NCBI RefSeq assembly: GCF_049999945.1
Contig: NZ_JBLYUB010000011.1
Location: 1-64,000, forward strand
DNA from: Planosporangium spinosum
Lineage (GTDB): Bacteria; Actinomycetota; Actinomycetes; Mycobacteriales; Micromonosporaceae
Length of the DNA stretch: 64,000 nucleotides
Direction: 5' to 3'
In this document: in pieces, positions 25,948 through 34,762 of the stretch
How the letters are laid out: each line of letters opens with the position of its first letter
Position numbering within the stretch: position 1 is the stretch's first letter
Made by a program: the position numbers and the translations under genes
Notes under the pieces: model-generated
What the model was told of the DNA's origin: nothing
Seen by the model: the letters and a program-made list of their open reading frames with translations, nothing else
The model's database searches: none

Positions 25948-27336
25948 ATGCCCGCCGGTCCACATCCCCCGGGTCGTGGCCGCGCCGACGCCGGACAGCG
26001 TTCCGGCGCCGTGTTCGCGTCGGGGTCCGTCTTCACGCCGGCATCCACCAGCGGGACCGGCCAACGCGCCGGATCCGCCCGGGTGGCCGCACCCGGCGGG
26101 CCGGTGCCCCCCGGTCCACGGCCGGTGGCGGCCGGCAGCGCGGTACCGCCGATCGACCGGCCGCGATCCGCGGCCGGCGGTGCGCCGCCGGCACCGGGCA
26201 CCCCGCCGCCGGCGAAGAAGAAGCGCCGCAACGACCCATGGTGGGCGAAGGTACTCGTGATCTCCGGCGCGCTGCTGATGCTGCTGAGCGGCACCTCGAT
26301 CGCCGGCGTCACCGTCCTGCTCGACCGGTACGCCGGTTCGGTGCATCAGCAGAGCCTGCTCGGCTCGGAGGCGATGGCGGCCGGCACCTCGATCAACGGC
26401 CCGCTGACCATGCTGCTGATCGGCATCGACGAGCGACCCGACTCCAACGAGGGCGCGCGCTCGGACTCGATCATCCTGGTGCACATCGACGCCAACCACG
26501 ACTCCGCCTACCTGGTCTCCATCCCGCGCGACTCGCGCGTCGCGATCCCGGCGTTCCCGAAGAGCCGCTACGCCGGCGGGGTCGACAAGATCAACGCCGC
26601 GTTCTTCTACGGCAGCCAGAACGGCGGCGGGCGCGCCGGCGGGTTCGAACTGCTCGCCCTGACCATCAAGAAGATGACCGGCATCACCTTCAACGCCGGC
26701 GCGATTGTGAACTTCGAAGGATTCAAGGCCATCACCCAGGCCCTCGGCGGGGTCTACATGTGCGTGGACGAGAAGGTGACCTCGATCCACATCGGCCACG
26801 ACGCGAAGGGCGAATACGCGCGCCCGTACAAGATCACACCGGACCTGCGCCTGATCCCGATCGCCGGCGTGAAGCCGCAGGTGTACGAGCCCGGCTGCCG
26901 GGACATGACCGACTGGGAGGCGCTGGACTACGTGCGCCAGCGTGACCTGCTCCCGGACGGCGACTACGGTCGCCAGCGCCACCAGCAGCAGTTCGTCAAG
27001 GCCCTGGCGAAGAAGACGATGAGCGCGGGGGTCGTGACCAACCCCAAGAAGCTCGACAGCGTCCTGCGCGCCGCCGGTCAGGCGCTGACCGTGGACGGCG
27101 GCAGGTTCAAGCTGACCGACTGGCTGTTCACACTCAAGGACATCAACCCGTCCAACGTCACCATGATCAAGACGAACGGCGGGACCTTCCACTCGGAGAC
27201 GATCAACGGTCAGTCGTTCGAGACGCTCGACCCCACCAGTCTGGATCTGTTCAAGGCGATCCGCGACGACGACGTCCCCTCGTTCATCACCGCCAATCCG
27301 AGCTGGGTCAGCGCCGACGGCGGTCCGGTCGGCTGA
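25948..27336 (+). CDS. LytR-CpsA-Psr (LCP) family cell-wall glycopolymer ligase
   Basis: 462 residues. A Pro/Ala/Gly-rich cytoplasmic N-terminus ends in KKKRRNDPWW, then one membrane helix (~100-123) and an extracellular LCP domain: MLLIGIDERPD, RSDSIILVHID, YLVSIPRDSRV, INAAFFYGS and DGDYGRQRHQQQFV. LCP enzymes transfer lipid-linked glycopolymers to peptidoglycan; the Arg/Asp residues in these motifs bind the pyrophosphate lipid. GGGAG five bases before ATG 25948 fixes the start; the open frame reaches back to 25861. It is monocistronic. Confidence 0.88.
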   Translation: MPAGPHPPGRGRADAGQRSGAVFASGSVFTPASTSGTGQRAGSARVAAPGGPVPPGPRPVAAGSAVPPIDRPRSAAGGAPPAPGTPPPAKKKRRNDPWWAKVLVISGALLMLLSGTSIAGVTVLLDRYAGSVHQQSLLGSEAMAAGTSINGPLTMLLIGIDERPDSNEGARSDSIILVHIDANHDSAYLVSIPRDSRVAIPAFPKSRYAGGVDKINAAFFYGSQNGGGRAGGFELLALTIKKMTGITFNAGAIVNFEGFKAITQALGGVYMCVDEKVTSIHIGHDAKGEYARPYKITPDLRLIPIAGVKPQVYEPGCRDMTDWEALDYVRQRDLLPDGDYGRQRHQQQFVKALAKKTMSAGVVTNPKKLDSVLRAAGQALTVDGGRFKLTDWLFTLKDINPSNVTMIKTNGGTFHSETINGQSFETLDPTSLDLFKAIRDDDVPSFITANPSWVSADGGPVG

Positions 27337-27486
27337 ACCGCCACCGACCGCCCCGGCGGCGAACGACGATCTGGTCGCCACAGGTCCGGCGGATACCGCC
27401 GCCGGACAGCGGAGCGTAAACGCTTCCATACGCGGAATCGACGACGCCCGGCCCCCTTTGTCAAACTCACGTATCTGCATCAGTAT

Positions 27487-28272
27487 GTGCGGGTGCGCGC
27501 TGCCCGTCTCGCCTCCGCCGTCCTGATCGGCGTCGCCGCCGTCCCGTTCGCCGCCGCACCGGCGCTCGCCGACGGCACCGTGTCGTTACGGCTGGCCGCC
27601 AGCCACGGCCCGGCCGGCAAGTCGGTGACCGCCTTCATCTCGTACTCTGCCCGATCCTGTGGCGGCGGTGGCGTCACCGTCCAGTGGGACGGCCAGCCGG
27701 TCGGCCCGCCGGACGTGAAGGGGTACAACGGGACGTGCTTCGCGGTACAGCCCATCACCCCGTCCGGGGCGCCCGGGCCGCACACCGTGAAGGCGTCGGT
27801 GCCCGGCCGGGACCCCGCGACCGCCACCTTCACCATCGACGCACCGCCCGCCGCGCCGAAGACCACCCCGCCGGCGCCGGGGGCACCCGCGCCGGCACCG
27901 GGCACGCCGCAGAACCCCTCCTCGACCCGCGCGGCGCAGGCGGCCCAGCCGTCACGCTCGGCCTCGCCGTCACGCCCGGACCAGCCGACGCCGTCCGGCT
28001 CGTCGCCCGCCGTCATGCTGCCGGACCTGCTGGGCTTCGCCGCACCGACCGGCTCGGCGGCGGCCGGGATCGACGGCGCGGGCGTGGCGGTCCGGTACCC
28101 GGCCGGCACCCCGTTCGCGACCTGGATCATCGCGGTCAGCGGAGCGCTGATCCTGATCGGCGCGGCGCTTCTGGGAGCCCTGGTGATCCGGCGGCGCCGT
28201 CCGGCTGGCGGCGACGTCAGCGCGGTACCGGCCGTCGGTCGGGTCCGCGTTACAGACGTTACGTTTCAATAA
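27487..28272 (+). CDS. Secreted, membrane-anchored Ig-like/Pro-rich protein
   Basis: 261 residues. A signal peptide (to APALADG, ~28) is followed by an Ig-like beta domain with one probable disulfide (C57 and C78 region). A Pro/Ser/Thr stalk (~118-175) comes next, then one C-terminal helix (TWIIAVSGALILIGAALLGAL) with an RRRRP stop-transfer. It should be displayed outside the membrane. No enzymatic motif is seen and the function is unknown. GTG 27487 is the start. Confidence 0.75.
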   Translation: MRVRAARLASAVLIGVAAVPFAAAPALADGTVSLRLAASHGPAGKSVTAFISYSARSCGGGGVTVQWDGQPVGPPDVKGYNGTCFAVQPITPSGAPGPHTVKASVPGRDPATATFTIDAPPAAPKTTPPAPGAPAPAPGTPQNPSSTRAAQAAQPSRSASPSRPDQPTPSGSSPAVMLPDLLGFAAPTGSAAAGIDGAGVAVRYPAGTPFATWIIAVSGALILIGAALLGALVIRRRRPAGGDVSAVPAVGRVRVTDVTFQ

Positions 28273-28344
28273 GTTACCGATGTCACGTTTCGATAACCGA
28301 TGAACTGGAAATGATTCCCGTCGACAACATGACGGGAGTGAGGC

Positions 28345-28563
28345 GTGACAGCGATACCGTCCTGGGACCTCGGCGTCGGTATGCGGATCGACCTGGAGTG
28401 CGACGACTGCGGTTTCGTCATCTCGCATCCGGGGACCGGACACGCGGACTGGCGGGCGATGTGGACCGCGGCGCGTGACCACGGTTGGCATGGGGCGGCG
28501 CAGGCCGTTGGACGGCACAGCTGCCCGGACTGTGTGACCAGCTTCCAGCCAGCCGCCGCCTGA
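28345..28563 (+). CDS. Small zinc-ribbon protein
   Basis: 72 residues with two CxxC knuckles, C19-C22 (LECDDCGF) and C60-C63 (SCPDC), separated by a helical 37-residue segment rich in Trp and His (GHADWRAMWTAARDHGWH). This is a typical zinc ribbon or redox-sensitive zinc site. GTG 28345 follows GGGAGTGAGGC. Function unknown. It precedes a thioredoxin gene by 157 bp in the same direction, hinting at thiol or zinc homeostasis. Confidence 0.7.
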   Translation: MTAIPSWDLGVGMRIDLECDDCGFVISHPGTGHADWRAMWTAARDHGWHGAAQAVGRHSCPDCVTSFQPAAA

Positions 28564-28720
28564 GCCACCCGGCGTTCCGCCCGCTGCGGGAAGGACGCGT
28601 TTGCCCTGGTCGTTACCGGGAAGGGCCGATCAAGGGAGACTCCGCCCGAACCGCCGGAGACGCTGATGACCACGGCATGACGGGGCCGCAGCCACGCAAC
28701 GTGCTCTCAAGGAGCGCACC

Positions 28721-29164
28721 GTGAAGACCATGGCGAGCACTGTCGTCCAGTGCAAGCACTGCGGAACGAAGAACCGGGTACCCGCCGCGTCGGAGGGCGT
28801 GCCGCGCTGCGGCAGGTGCCACCATCCACTGCCGTGGCTGGCCGACGCGGACGACGACACGTTCGCCGAGGTCGTGGAGCAGGCGTCCATCCCGGTGATC
28901 GTCGACATGTGGGCCGTCTGGTGCGGCCCGTGCCGGATGGTCACCCCCGCTCTCGAGCAGGTGGCCACCGAGCTTGCGGGTCGGGTGAAGCTTGTCAAGG
29001 TCGACGTCGACAAGGCACCGCGCCTGGCTCAGCGCTTCACGATCCAGGCCGTACCGACGCTCATCCTGATGAAGGACGGCCAGGTGGTCGCGCACAAGTC
29101 CGGCGCGGCTCCGGCGGCCGTGCTGCGCACCTGGGTCGAGAACACCCTGGCCACGTCTGGTTGA
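28721..29164 (+). CDS. trxC: Thioredoxin 2-type protein with N-terminal zinc knuckle
   Basis: 147 residues. N-terminal C11-x2-C14 and C30-x2-C33 form the zinc finger of the TrxC class, and the thioredoxin fold carries the active site WCGPC (C68, C71), the cis-proline in AVPTLILMKDG and a C-terminal helix. It reduces protein disulfides in the cytoplasm and can respond to oxidation through the zinc site. GTG 28721 has AAGGAG six bases upstream. Its end is 36 bp from the convergent end of the Rho paralogue gene. Confidence 0.92.
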   Translation: MKTMASTVVQCKHCGTKNRVPAASEGVPRCGRCHHPLPWLADADDDTFAEVVEQASIPVIVDMWAVWCGPCRMVTPALEQVATELAGRVKLVKVDVDKAPRLAQRFTIQAVPTLILMKDGQVVAHKSGAAPAAVLRTWVENTLATSG

Positions 29165-29200
29165 CGCCGTCGGGTCGACGCCGGGCGGACCGGCCGACAC

Positions 29201-30481
29201 CTAGGCGGCCCGATGGAAGCTCGAGCGGGCGATGTGCGTCAGGAACTCGATGTTGGTACGGGTCCGACGGAGCTGGTCGAGGAGGTGCTCGGTCGCCTGC
29301 ACCGGATCGAGCGGGTGCAGGGCCTTCCGCAGCTTCCGCACGATGGCCAGCTCCTCGGGGGCGAGGAGGACCTCTTCCTTGCGGGTACCGGACGGGTCGA
29401 TGTCGATCGCCGGGAACACCCGCTTGTCAGCGATCTTTCGATCGAGCCGCAGCTCCGCGTTGCCGGTGCCCTTGAACTCCTCGAAGATCAGCGTGTCACC
29501 CGCCGAGCCGGTCTCGACCAGGGCACTGGCGATGATCGTGAGCGAGCCACCGTTCTCGATGTTGCGGGCCGCGCCGAGGAACTGCTTGGGCGGGTACAGG
29601 GCGGTGGAGTCGATGCCGCCGGAGAGCGTACGGCCGCTGACCTTGGCACCGAGGTTGTACGCGCGGCCCAGCCGGGTGATCGAGTCGAGCAGTACGACCA
29701 CGTCGTGGCCCAGCTCGACCAGGCGCTTGGCCCGCTCGATCGCCAACTCCGCCACGCTCATGTGGTCGGTCGGCGGCCGGTCGAACGTCGACGCGATGAC
29801 CTCGCCCTTCACCGACCGCTGCATGTCGGTGACCTCTTCGGGCCGCTCGTCGACCAGCACCACCATCAGGTGGCACTCCGGGTTGTTGCGCGTGATCGCG
29901 TTCGCGATCGACTGCAACACCATCGTCTTACCGGCCTTCGGCGGCGACACGATGAGCGCCCGCTGCCCTTTGCCGATCGGCATGACCAGGTCGATGACGC
30001 GCGTGGTCAGGATGTGCGGCTCGGTCTCCAACCGCAGCCGCTCCTGCGGGTACAGCGGCGTCAGCTTGTAGAACTCCGGCCGCCGACGGGCCTCCTCGGG
30101 CCCCATACCGTTGATCGTGTCCAGCCGCACCAGCGAGCCGTGATCGTCCCGACGGCCGGCGTGGCGGCCGCGGCCACCCTGGCGGTTGCGGCCGCCCTGG
30201 TGGCCTCCGCCCTGCCGGTTGCCGGCGGGCGCGCCGTCGGTCGGATCCGCCTCGTCGGCCGGCCGCACCATCCCGGTGACCTCGTCACCGCGGCGCAGCC
30301 CGTACCGCTTGACCAGCGCCGGTGAGACGTGGACGTCACCGGCCTCGGGCAGGTAGCCGGAGGTACGGATGAACGTGCGGTGGTCGACCACGTCGACGAT
30401 GCCCGCGACGGGCAGATCGGGATGACTGTCCGCCGGAACCGGGCCCGACGGCCGCCGTCGCGAAGATTGGGTACTGCTCAT
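29201..30481 (-). CDS. rho: Short transcription termination factor Rho paralogue
   Basis: 426 residues. An N-terminal OB/cold-shock RNA-binding domain (~26-73: GYLPEAGDVHVSPALVKRYGL), a Gly/Arg/Gln-rich hinge (~85-112), then the RecA-like ATPase with Walker A SPPKAGKT (179-186), Walker B VVVLLD (261-266), the Q-loop and R-loop region (KVSGRTLSGGID) and the arginine finger area. It lacks the Rho_N helical domain and the long Arg-rich insertion of the ~600-700-residue actinobacterial Rho. It is also not next to prfA, so it is probably a second Rho. AGGAGG is seven bases before ATG 30481. Confidence 0.88.
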   Translation of the reverse strand: MSSTQSSRRRPSGPVPADSHPDLPVAGIVDVVDHRTFIRTSGYLPEAGDVHVSPALVKRYGLRRGDEVTGMVRPADEADPTDGAPAGNRQGGGHQGGRNRQGGRGRHAGRRDDHGSLVRLDTINGMGPEEARRRPEFYKLTPLYPQERLRLETEPHILTTRVIDLVMPIGKGQRALIVSPPKAGKTMVLQSIANAITRNNPECHLMVVLVDERPEEVTDMQRSVKGEVIASTFDRPPTDHMSVAELAIERAKRLVELGHDVVVLLDSITRLGRAYNLGAKVSGRTLSGGIDSTALYPPKQFLGAARNIENGGSLTIIASALVETGSAGDTLIFEEFKGTGNAELRLDRKIADKRVFPAIDIDPSGTRKEEVLLAPEELAIVRKLRKALHPLDPVQATEHLLDQLRRTRTNIEFLTHIARSSFHRAA

Positions 30482-31021
30482 GCCGGTCCTCCTGAAGATG
30501 TGGCCGAGCTGGAGATGTGGTGTAGCGCCTGGTCGGATGTGGCGTAGCGCCTGGTCGGATCGGTGCGCGCCCGATCGGGTGGGTGTAGCGGCCGGTCGAC
30601 CCGGCGTCCGGCGGAACGTCGGTGAGATCCGGCGCCGCCGGAACCTGGACGGTGAGCCCGCTGGTGGACCGGGTGAGACCGGTCGGTGCTGGAGCGGCCG
30701 ATGCGTGAGTGCTGCTCAGCTGTCAACGATCGCCACCGCTACCGGGTGCCGGCATGATCACCGTTGCGAGAGGCGTCGCGCCGTAGCGGTGACCGGAAGA
30801 ACCCCTGGGGCAGCACGATCAGCCGGCATCCACAGGGACCACCTAACCGTAGCTCGGCCTACCGCCCGGAGCAACATCTTCTCGCCGATGCCGGGCGCCA
30901 TGCTCCCCGGCGGGGCAGTCTGTAGCAGAACCCGTGGGTCACGCTGTCACAGATCCCGTGGCGCGCGCCCCCAGCACCGGTACGATGCGACTCCCGTCGA
31001 TTTTCTGCCGAAGGAATAGCG
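30482..31021. other. Divergent spacer between rho and ROK genes
   Basis: 540 bp without a convincing gene. It holds a 22-bp tandem repeat close to rho (30516-30559), a distant inverted repeat CACCGCTAC / GTAGCGGTG (30734 and 30783), and a possible TACGAT -10 box at 30979 for the ROK gene. The long untranslated rho leader would suit autoregulation of termination, which is speculative. Confidence 0.5.
30516..30559. repeat. 22-bp tandem repeat in the rho leader
   Basis: Two units of TGTGGYGTAGCGCCTGGTCG plus GA, at 30516-30537 and 30538-30559, with a single T/C difference. They begin 35 bp upstream of the rho start codon. Confidence 0.8.
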
Positions 31022-32062
31022 ATGAGTACCTTGGACGGCCGGGTCGTCGTCGGCCTCGACAACGGCGGTACCTGCAACAATGCCACGGTGCTCGACGTCA
31101 ACGGGCGGTTCCTGGTGGACCGGCTGGTCGAGACGCCGAGCCAGGTGCGGTCCGGCCCGGAGGCGGCCGTGCAGGCGCTCGTCGACGCCCTGGACAACGT
31201 CCTGGAAATCACCGGAGTGCCCCGGACGGCCGTGGCGGCCGTCGGCCTGGACACACCCGGCCCGGCGAGCGCGACCGGCGTCATCTCCTCGAAGGGGTCG
31301 ACCAACTTCTCGCAGCCGGCCTGGCACGGGTTCGACATCCGCGGCGCGCTCGAGGCCCGCCTGGGCCTGCCGGTGATCTACAACAACGACGGCAACGCCG
31401 CCGCGCTGTACGCCCACCACGCGTACTTCGGCGACCGGGCGGCCCTGCACTCCTCGGTCTCGGCCATCGTCGGCACCGGTCTCGGCGGAGGTGTGATCGA
31501 GTCCGGGCGGGTCGTCAAGGGCGCCGCCGGCATGGCCGGCGAACTCGGTCACGTCCAGATCCCGCTGCACGGCCTGCTCGACGCCGACCAGCCGCTGCCC
31601 ACCTGCAACTGCGGCTTCGTCGGTGACGTGGAGAGCATCGCGTCGCTGACCGGTATCGAACTGAACCTCCTGCCCTACTGGCTGACCCGTTTCGAGGGCC
31701 ATACGCTGGGCGAGGAGGCGTCGCTGGCGAAGGCGGCGAAGCGGGTACGCGGCTACGGCGAGGCCGGGGACCCGCTCGCGCTGAAGATCTTCGAGCAGCA
31801 GGCGATGGCGCTCGGCCGGCTGTTCACCATCGCGGCCAACTTCACCGACCCCGGCGCGTACTTCGTCGGCGGCGGCGTCGTCGAGGCGGCACCGGCGTTC
31901 CGGGACTGGTTCCTGGGCAGGGTGCGGGAACACACACTGCTGCGGACCGAGCAGGCGGCGGTGGCGACCTTCGCGCTCGTACCGGATCTGGACATGGCGG
32001 GCGCGCGGGGTGCGGCGATCGCCGCGCTGGAGACGCTCGCCGCTCCCGCGGTGCCGGTCTGA
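31022..32062 (+). CDS. ROK-family sugar kinase-like protein
   Basis: 346 residues of the ASKHA fold. An N-terminal ATP loop GLDNGGTCNNATVLD is followed by LDTPGPASATG, NNDGNAAALYAHH with the catalytic Asp, the ROK signature GTGLGGGVIESGRVVKGAAGMAGELGH (zinc-site His), and a reduced cysteine cluster CNCGFVGDVES. The usual fourth-Cys pattern CxCGxxGCxE is altered to CNCGFVGDVE, so zinc binding may be weakened. It probably phosphorylates a hexose or amino sugar. AAGGA lies six bases before ATG. The spermidine-synthase-like gene follows. Confidence 0.85.
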   Translation: MSTLDGRVVVGLDNGGTCNNATVLDVNGRFLVDRLVETPSQVRSGPEAAVQALVDALDNVLEITGVPRTAVAAVGLDTPGPASATGVISSKGSTNFSQPAWHGFDIRGALEARLGLPVIYNNDGNAAALYAHHAYFGDRAALHSSVSAIVGTGLGGGVIESGRVVKGAAGMAGELGHVQIPLHGLLDADQPLPTCNCGFVGDVESIASLTGIELNLLPYWLTRFEGHTLGEEASLAKAAKRVRGYGEAGDPLALKIFEQQAMALGRLFTIAANFTDPGAYFVGGGVVEAAPAFRDWFLGRVREHTLLRTEQAAVATFALVPDLDMAGARGAAIAALETLAAPAVPV

Positions 32063-32121
32063 CGCCTGTGACCAGGGTGTCTGACACCTGCGGCTAGCGT
32101 GGGTGCCGTGGTGAGACGATC

Positions 32122-32982
32122 GTGGTGAAGACCTCCCGGCGCGGCCCGGCCAGCATCATCGAACCGGTGGACCTCGGCACCGCCGCCCTGGTACCCGACC
32201 GGGACCGGCCCGACGGCTGGACGCTCCTGGTGGACGGGGTGGCGCAGTCGCACGTCGACCTCGCCGACCCGACGTACCTCGAGTTCGAGTACATGCGCAA
32301 GCTCGCGTCGGTCGTCGACGCCGCCGCGCCGTCCGGCGCCCCGCTGCGGGTGCTGCACCTCGGCGGCGGCGCGCTCAGCCTGCCCCGCTACGTCGCCGCG
32401 ACGCGGCCGGGGTCACGGCAGCGGGTGGTCGAACGCGACGCCGCGCTCACCGCCCTCGTGCGGCGGGTCCTGCCCCTGCCCCGCGGCGCCGACCTGCGGG
32501 TACGCACCGCCGACGCGCGGGCGGCCGTGGAGGGTACCCGCGCCGGCGTCTTCGACCTGGTGGTCGCCGACGTCTACCGGGGTGCCCAGATGCCCCGGAC
32601 CGTCTCCAGTACCGAGTTCGTCGGGCACGTCGCCCGGATCCTGCGCCCGGACGGCCTGTACGCGGTCAACGTCGCAGACCTGCCGCCGCTGGCGTTCTCC
32701 CGGATCCAGGCGGCCACACTGCGGGCGGTGTTCCCCGACGTCTGCGTCGTCGCCGAGGCGGGCACGCTGCGCGGCCGGCGGTACGGCAACGTCATCCTGG
32801 TCGCCGCCCTCCGGCCGGGCGGCCTGCCGGTCGACCGGCTGAGCGACGCCGCCCGGCGGGATGCGTTCCCGGCCCGCCTGCTGCACGGCGCCGATCTCGA
32901 CCGGTTCATCTCCGGGGCGCAGCCGATGACCGACGAGGCGGCTCAGGACTCGCCCAAACCGCCGCCGGGCCTGCTGACCTGA
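32122..32982 (+). CDS. Spermidine synthase-like SAM-fold protein
   Basis: 286 residues with a Rossmann core: VLHLGGGALSLPRYVAATRPG, VVERDAALTALVRRVLPLP, RTADARAAVEGTRAG and DLVVADVYRGAQMP. This is the SpeE-like family common in actinobacteria. The usual acidic aminopropyl-acceptor signature is not obvious, so polyamine synthesis is not assured; a methyltransferase-like role is also possible. The C-terminal ~40 residues are polar. GTG 32122 is taken. The 3' end overlaps the opposite-strand LPMO gene by 40 bp. Confidence 0.75.
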   Translation: MVKTSRRGPASIIEPVDLGTAALVPDRDRPDGWTLLVDGVAQSHVDLADPTYLEFEYMRKLASVVDAAAPSGAPLRVLHLGGGALSLPRYVAATRPGSRQRVVERDAALTALVRRVLPLPRGADLRVRTADARAAVEGTRAGVFDLVVADVYRGAQMPRTVSSTEFVGHVARILRPDGLYAVNVADLPPLAFSRIQAATLRAVFPDVCVVAEAGTLRGRRYGNVILVAALRPGGLPVDRLSDAARRDAFPARLLHGADLDRFISGAQPMTDEAAQDSPKPPPGLLT

Positions 32983-33929
32983 GCACTGTGCGTACGCCGT
33001 CGGCGGAGCACGAATCCGCCGGTGAGGGCGGTGACGAGCCCCACCGCACCCGCCCCGATCAACCAGGGGGCGGAGCTCGTGGCACCGGCTCCGGTCAGGG
33101 CCACCGGACGGGTGGAGCCGTCACCACCCGCGGCGGTCGCCGTCGCGGAGCCGGACACCGCGACGGCCGTCGGCGTCGCCGCGGGCGTCCCGCCAGCGAC
33201 CACGCCACCTCCGGGACCGGCGCTCGCAACGGTGTTCGTGGGTGCGGTGTTCGTCGGTGCGGTGTTCGGCTGCCCGGCCGCACCGGCGCCGCCGGTGAAG
33301 ACCACGTCCGAGCACGAGTAGTACGTGTCCGGGGTGCTTGAGTTCTGCCAGATGGTGTAGATGAGATGGCGCCCGGCCTTGCCGGCGGGAAGAGTGCCGC
33401 GCATCTGGTACGCGCCGCCGGTCAACGGCGGGTCGGTGACGGTGAGGAACGGCTTCGACTCCAGGTCGGCCCAGGTCAGCGGGCGGGTCGGGGAATAGCC
33501 GTCGGTGGTGACGTACATCCGGAAGGTTCCCTTGTGCGGGATCGTCTCCCGGTACGTGAACGTGAAGGCTGACCCGGCCGCCAGCCGGGTCGCCGGCCAG
33601 TCCGCGCGCGGCAGGTCCAGTCCCCGGTACGCGGCAAGCCCACCGCTACACAGCTTGCCGTCCGGGATCACCTGCCGGTCCCGGCCGCCGACGTTGGCCA
33701 CACGCAGGTTGTCCCACTGCGCGAACGGCTGGGTACCACTGACCGCGATGGCCGCCTTGCAGGCGGCCGACCCGGCGTTGCTGCCGCCCTCCGGACCGCA
33801 CGCCACCGCCCGGCTGATCGGGTTGTCCGGTGCGCCGTGTGCCTGGGCCGGCGCCGCCGCCAGCCCGATGAACAGCAGTGGGGCCGCGACGGCGAGGACG
33901 GTCCCGGCGAGCATGCGGTGTGCAATCAT
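32943..33929 (-). CDS. Membrane-anchored lytic polysaccharide monooxygenase (AA10)
   Basis: 328 residues. Signal-peptide cleavage at AQA|HGAPDNP exposes H31 as the copper-binding N-terminal histidine; the second histidine-brace residue is H132 (RETIPHKGTFRMYVT). The AA10 domain runs to ~215 and closes with YYSCSDVVF. A Pro/Thr/Ala/Gly linker with NTAPTNTAPTNT repeats leads to a C-terminal helix (PWLIGAGAVGLVTALTGGFVL) and RRRR, so the enzyme is tethered rather than released. VALTGAG before the helix is only faintly like a sortase motif. It should oxidise chitin or cellulose at the cell surface. Confidence 0.9.
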   Translation of the reverse strand: MIAHRMLAGTVLAVAAPLLFIGLAAAPAQAHGAPDNPISRAVACGPEGGSNAGSAACKAAIAVSGTQPFAQWDNLRVANVGGRDRQVIPDGKLCSGGLAAYRGLDLPRADWPATRLAAGSAFTFTYRETIPHKGTFRMYVTTDGYSPTRPLTWADLESKPFLTVTDPPLTGGAYQMRGTLPAGKAGRHLIYTIWQNSSTPDTYYSCSDVVFTGGAGAAGQPNTAPTNTAPTNTVASAGPGGGVVAGGTPAATPTAVAVSGSATATAAGGDGSTRPVALTGAGATSSAPWLIGAGAVGLVTALTGGFVLRRRRTHSAQVSRPGGGLGES

Positions 33930-34065
33930 GACAGGTCTCCCTCGACGTCCGGTCCGGTGGGCCGCACCGGCCGGCCCGCCCGCCTGGTTACACGCACCGC
34001 GGCGCGGGACCGTTCACGGTCGCGAGGTGATCCCTCGGTTCGATCGACTGTCGTACCCTCTGGGC

Positions 34066-34653
34066 ATGTCCGAGACACCCACCAGCCCGGGTGAACCCGA
34101 CCCCACGCTGCGCTTCGACCCCGCCGGTCCGTCCCCCGCCCCGGCGGACCCGACGGCGGACCTGACGGGCCTCGATCCCACCCAGCGGCTGGCACCGGAC
34201 GCACCGGTCCCGGGCCAGCCGCCCGCACCGCCGGTTCCTCCGGCTCCCCCGGCTCCCCCGGTTCCCCCGGCTCCTCCGGTTCCTCCGGCTCCCCCGACAC
34301 CGCCGGTGCCGGGGGCTGGCGGTTGGGGGCCGCAGCCGGGTTACCCGCCGCCGTACGGGCCGCCGTACGGGCCGCCGTACGGGCCACCAGGCGTACCCGG
34401 CTACGCCGTGGCGTACGACGCGCAGGGCCGTCCCCTGTCGGACAAGAGCAAGGTCGTGGCCGGTGTCCTCGGCATCGTGCTGGGTGGATTAGGCGCGGGA
34501 CGCTTCTACACCGGACACATCAGCCTCGGCGTCGCCCAGCTCCTCGTGTCCCTGCTGACCTGCGGGCTGGGGCACTTGTGGGGCGTGGTGGACGGGATCC
34601 TGATCCTCGTCAACGGCGGTACCGACGCCGAGGGGCGCGTCCTGCGCGACTGA
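34066..34653 (+). CDS. TM2-domain membrane protein with proline-rich N-terminus
   Basis: 195 residues. Residues ~48-115 are a Pro-rich array (PPAPPVPPAP units, then GPPYGPPYGPP) encoded by 9- and 12-bp DNA repeats. A TM2 domain follows: KSKVVAGVLGIVLGGLGAGRFYTGHISLGVAQLL, then TCGLGHLWGVVDGILIL. TM2 proteins are small two-helix membrane proteins of unclear function; Pro-rich tails often bind partners. ATG 34066 is the start (MSETPTSPG). It is monocistronic. Confidence 0.85.
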   Translation: MSETPTSPGEPDPTLRFDPAGPSPAPADPTADLTGLDPTQRLAPDAPVPGQPPAPPVPPAPPAPPVPPAPPVPPAPPTPPVPGAGGWGPQPGYPPPYGPPYGPPYGPPGVPGYAVAYDAQGRPLSDKSKVVAGVLGIVLGGLGAGRFYTGHISLGVAQLLVSLLTCGLGHLWGVVDGILILVNGGTDAEGRVLRD

Positions 34654-34762
34654 GCCGGTTCGCGGTCGGTTGCCGTCCCGCGGGTCGGCAGCCGGCGGCG
34701 AACCTCGCCGCCAGCCGGCTCACTGCCCTCGGCCGGCCCGCTACGTCCAGCGGATCGGCGAA

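Noticed and set aside
33000..33110. Sortase sorting signal on the LPMO
   Set aside because: VALTGAG before the helix does not match LPxTG or LAxTG; treated as a simple membrane anchor.
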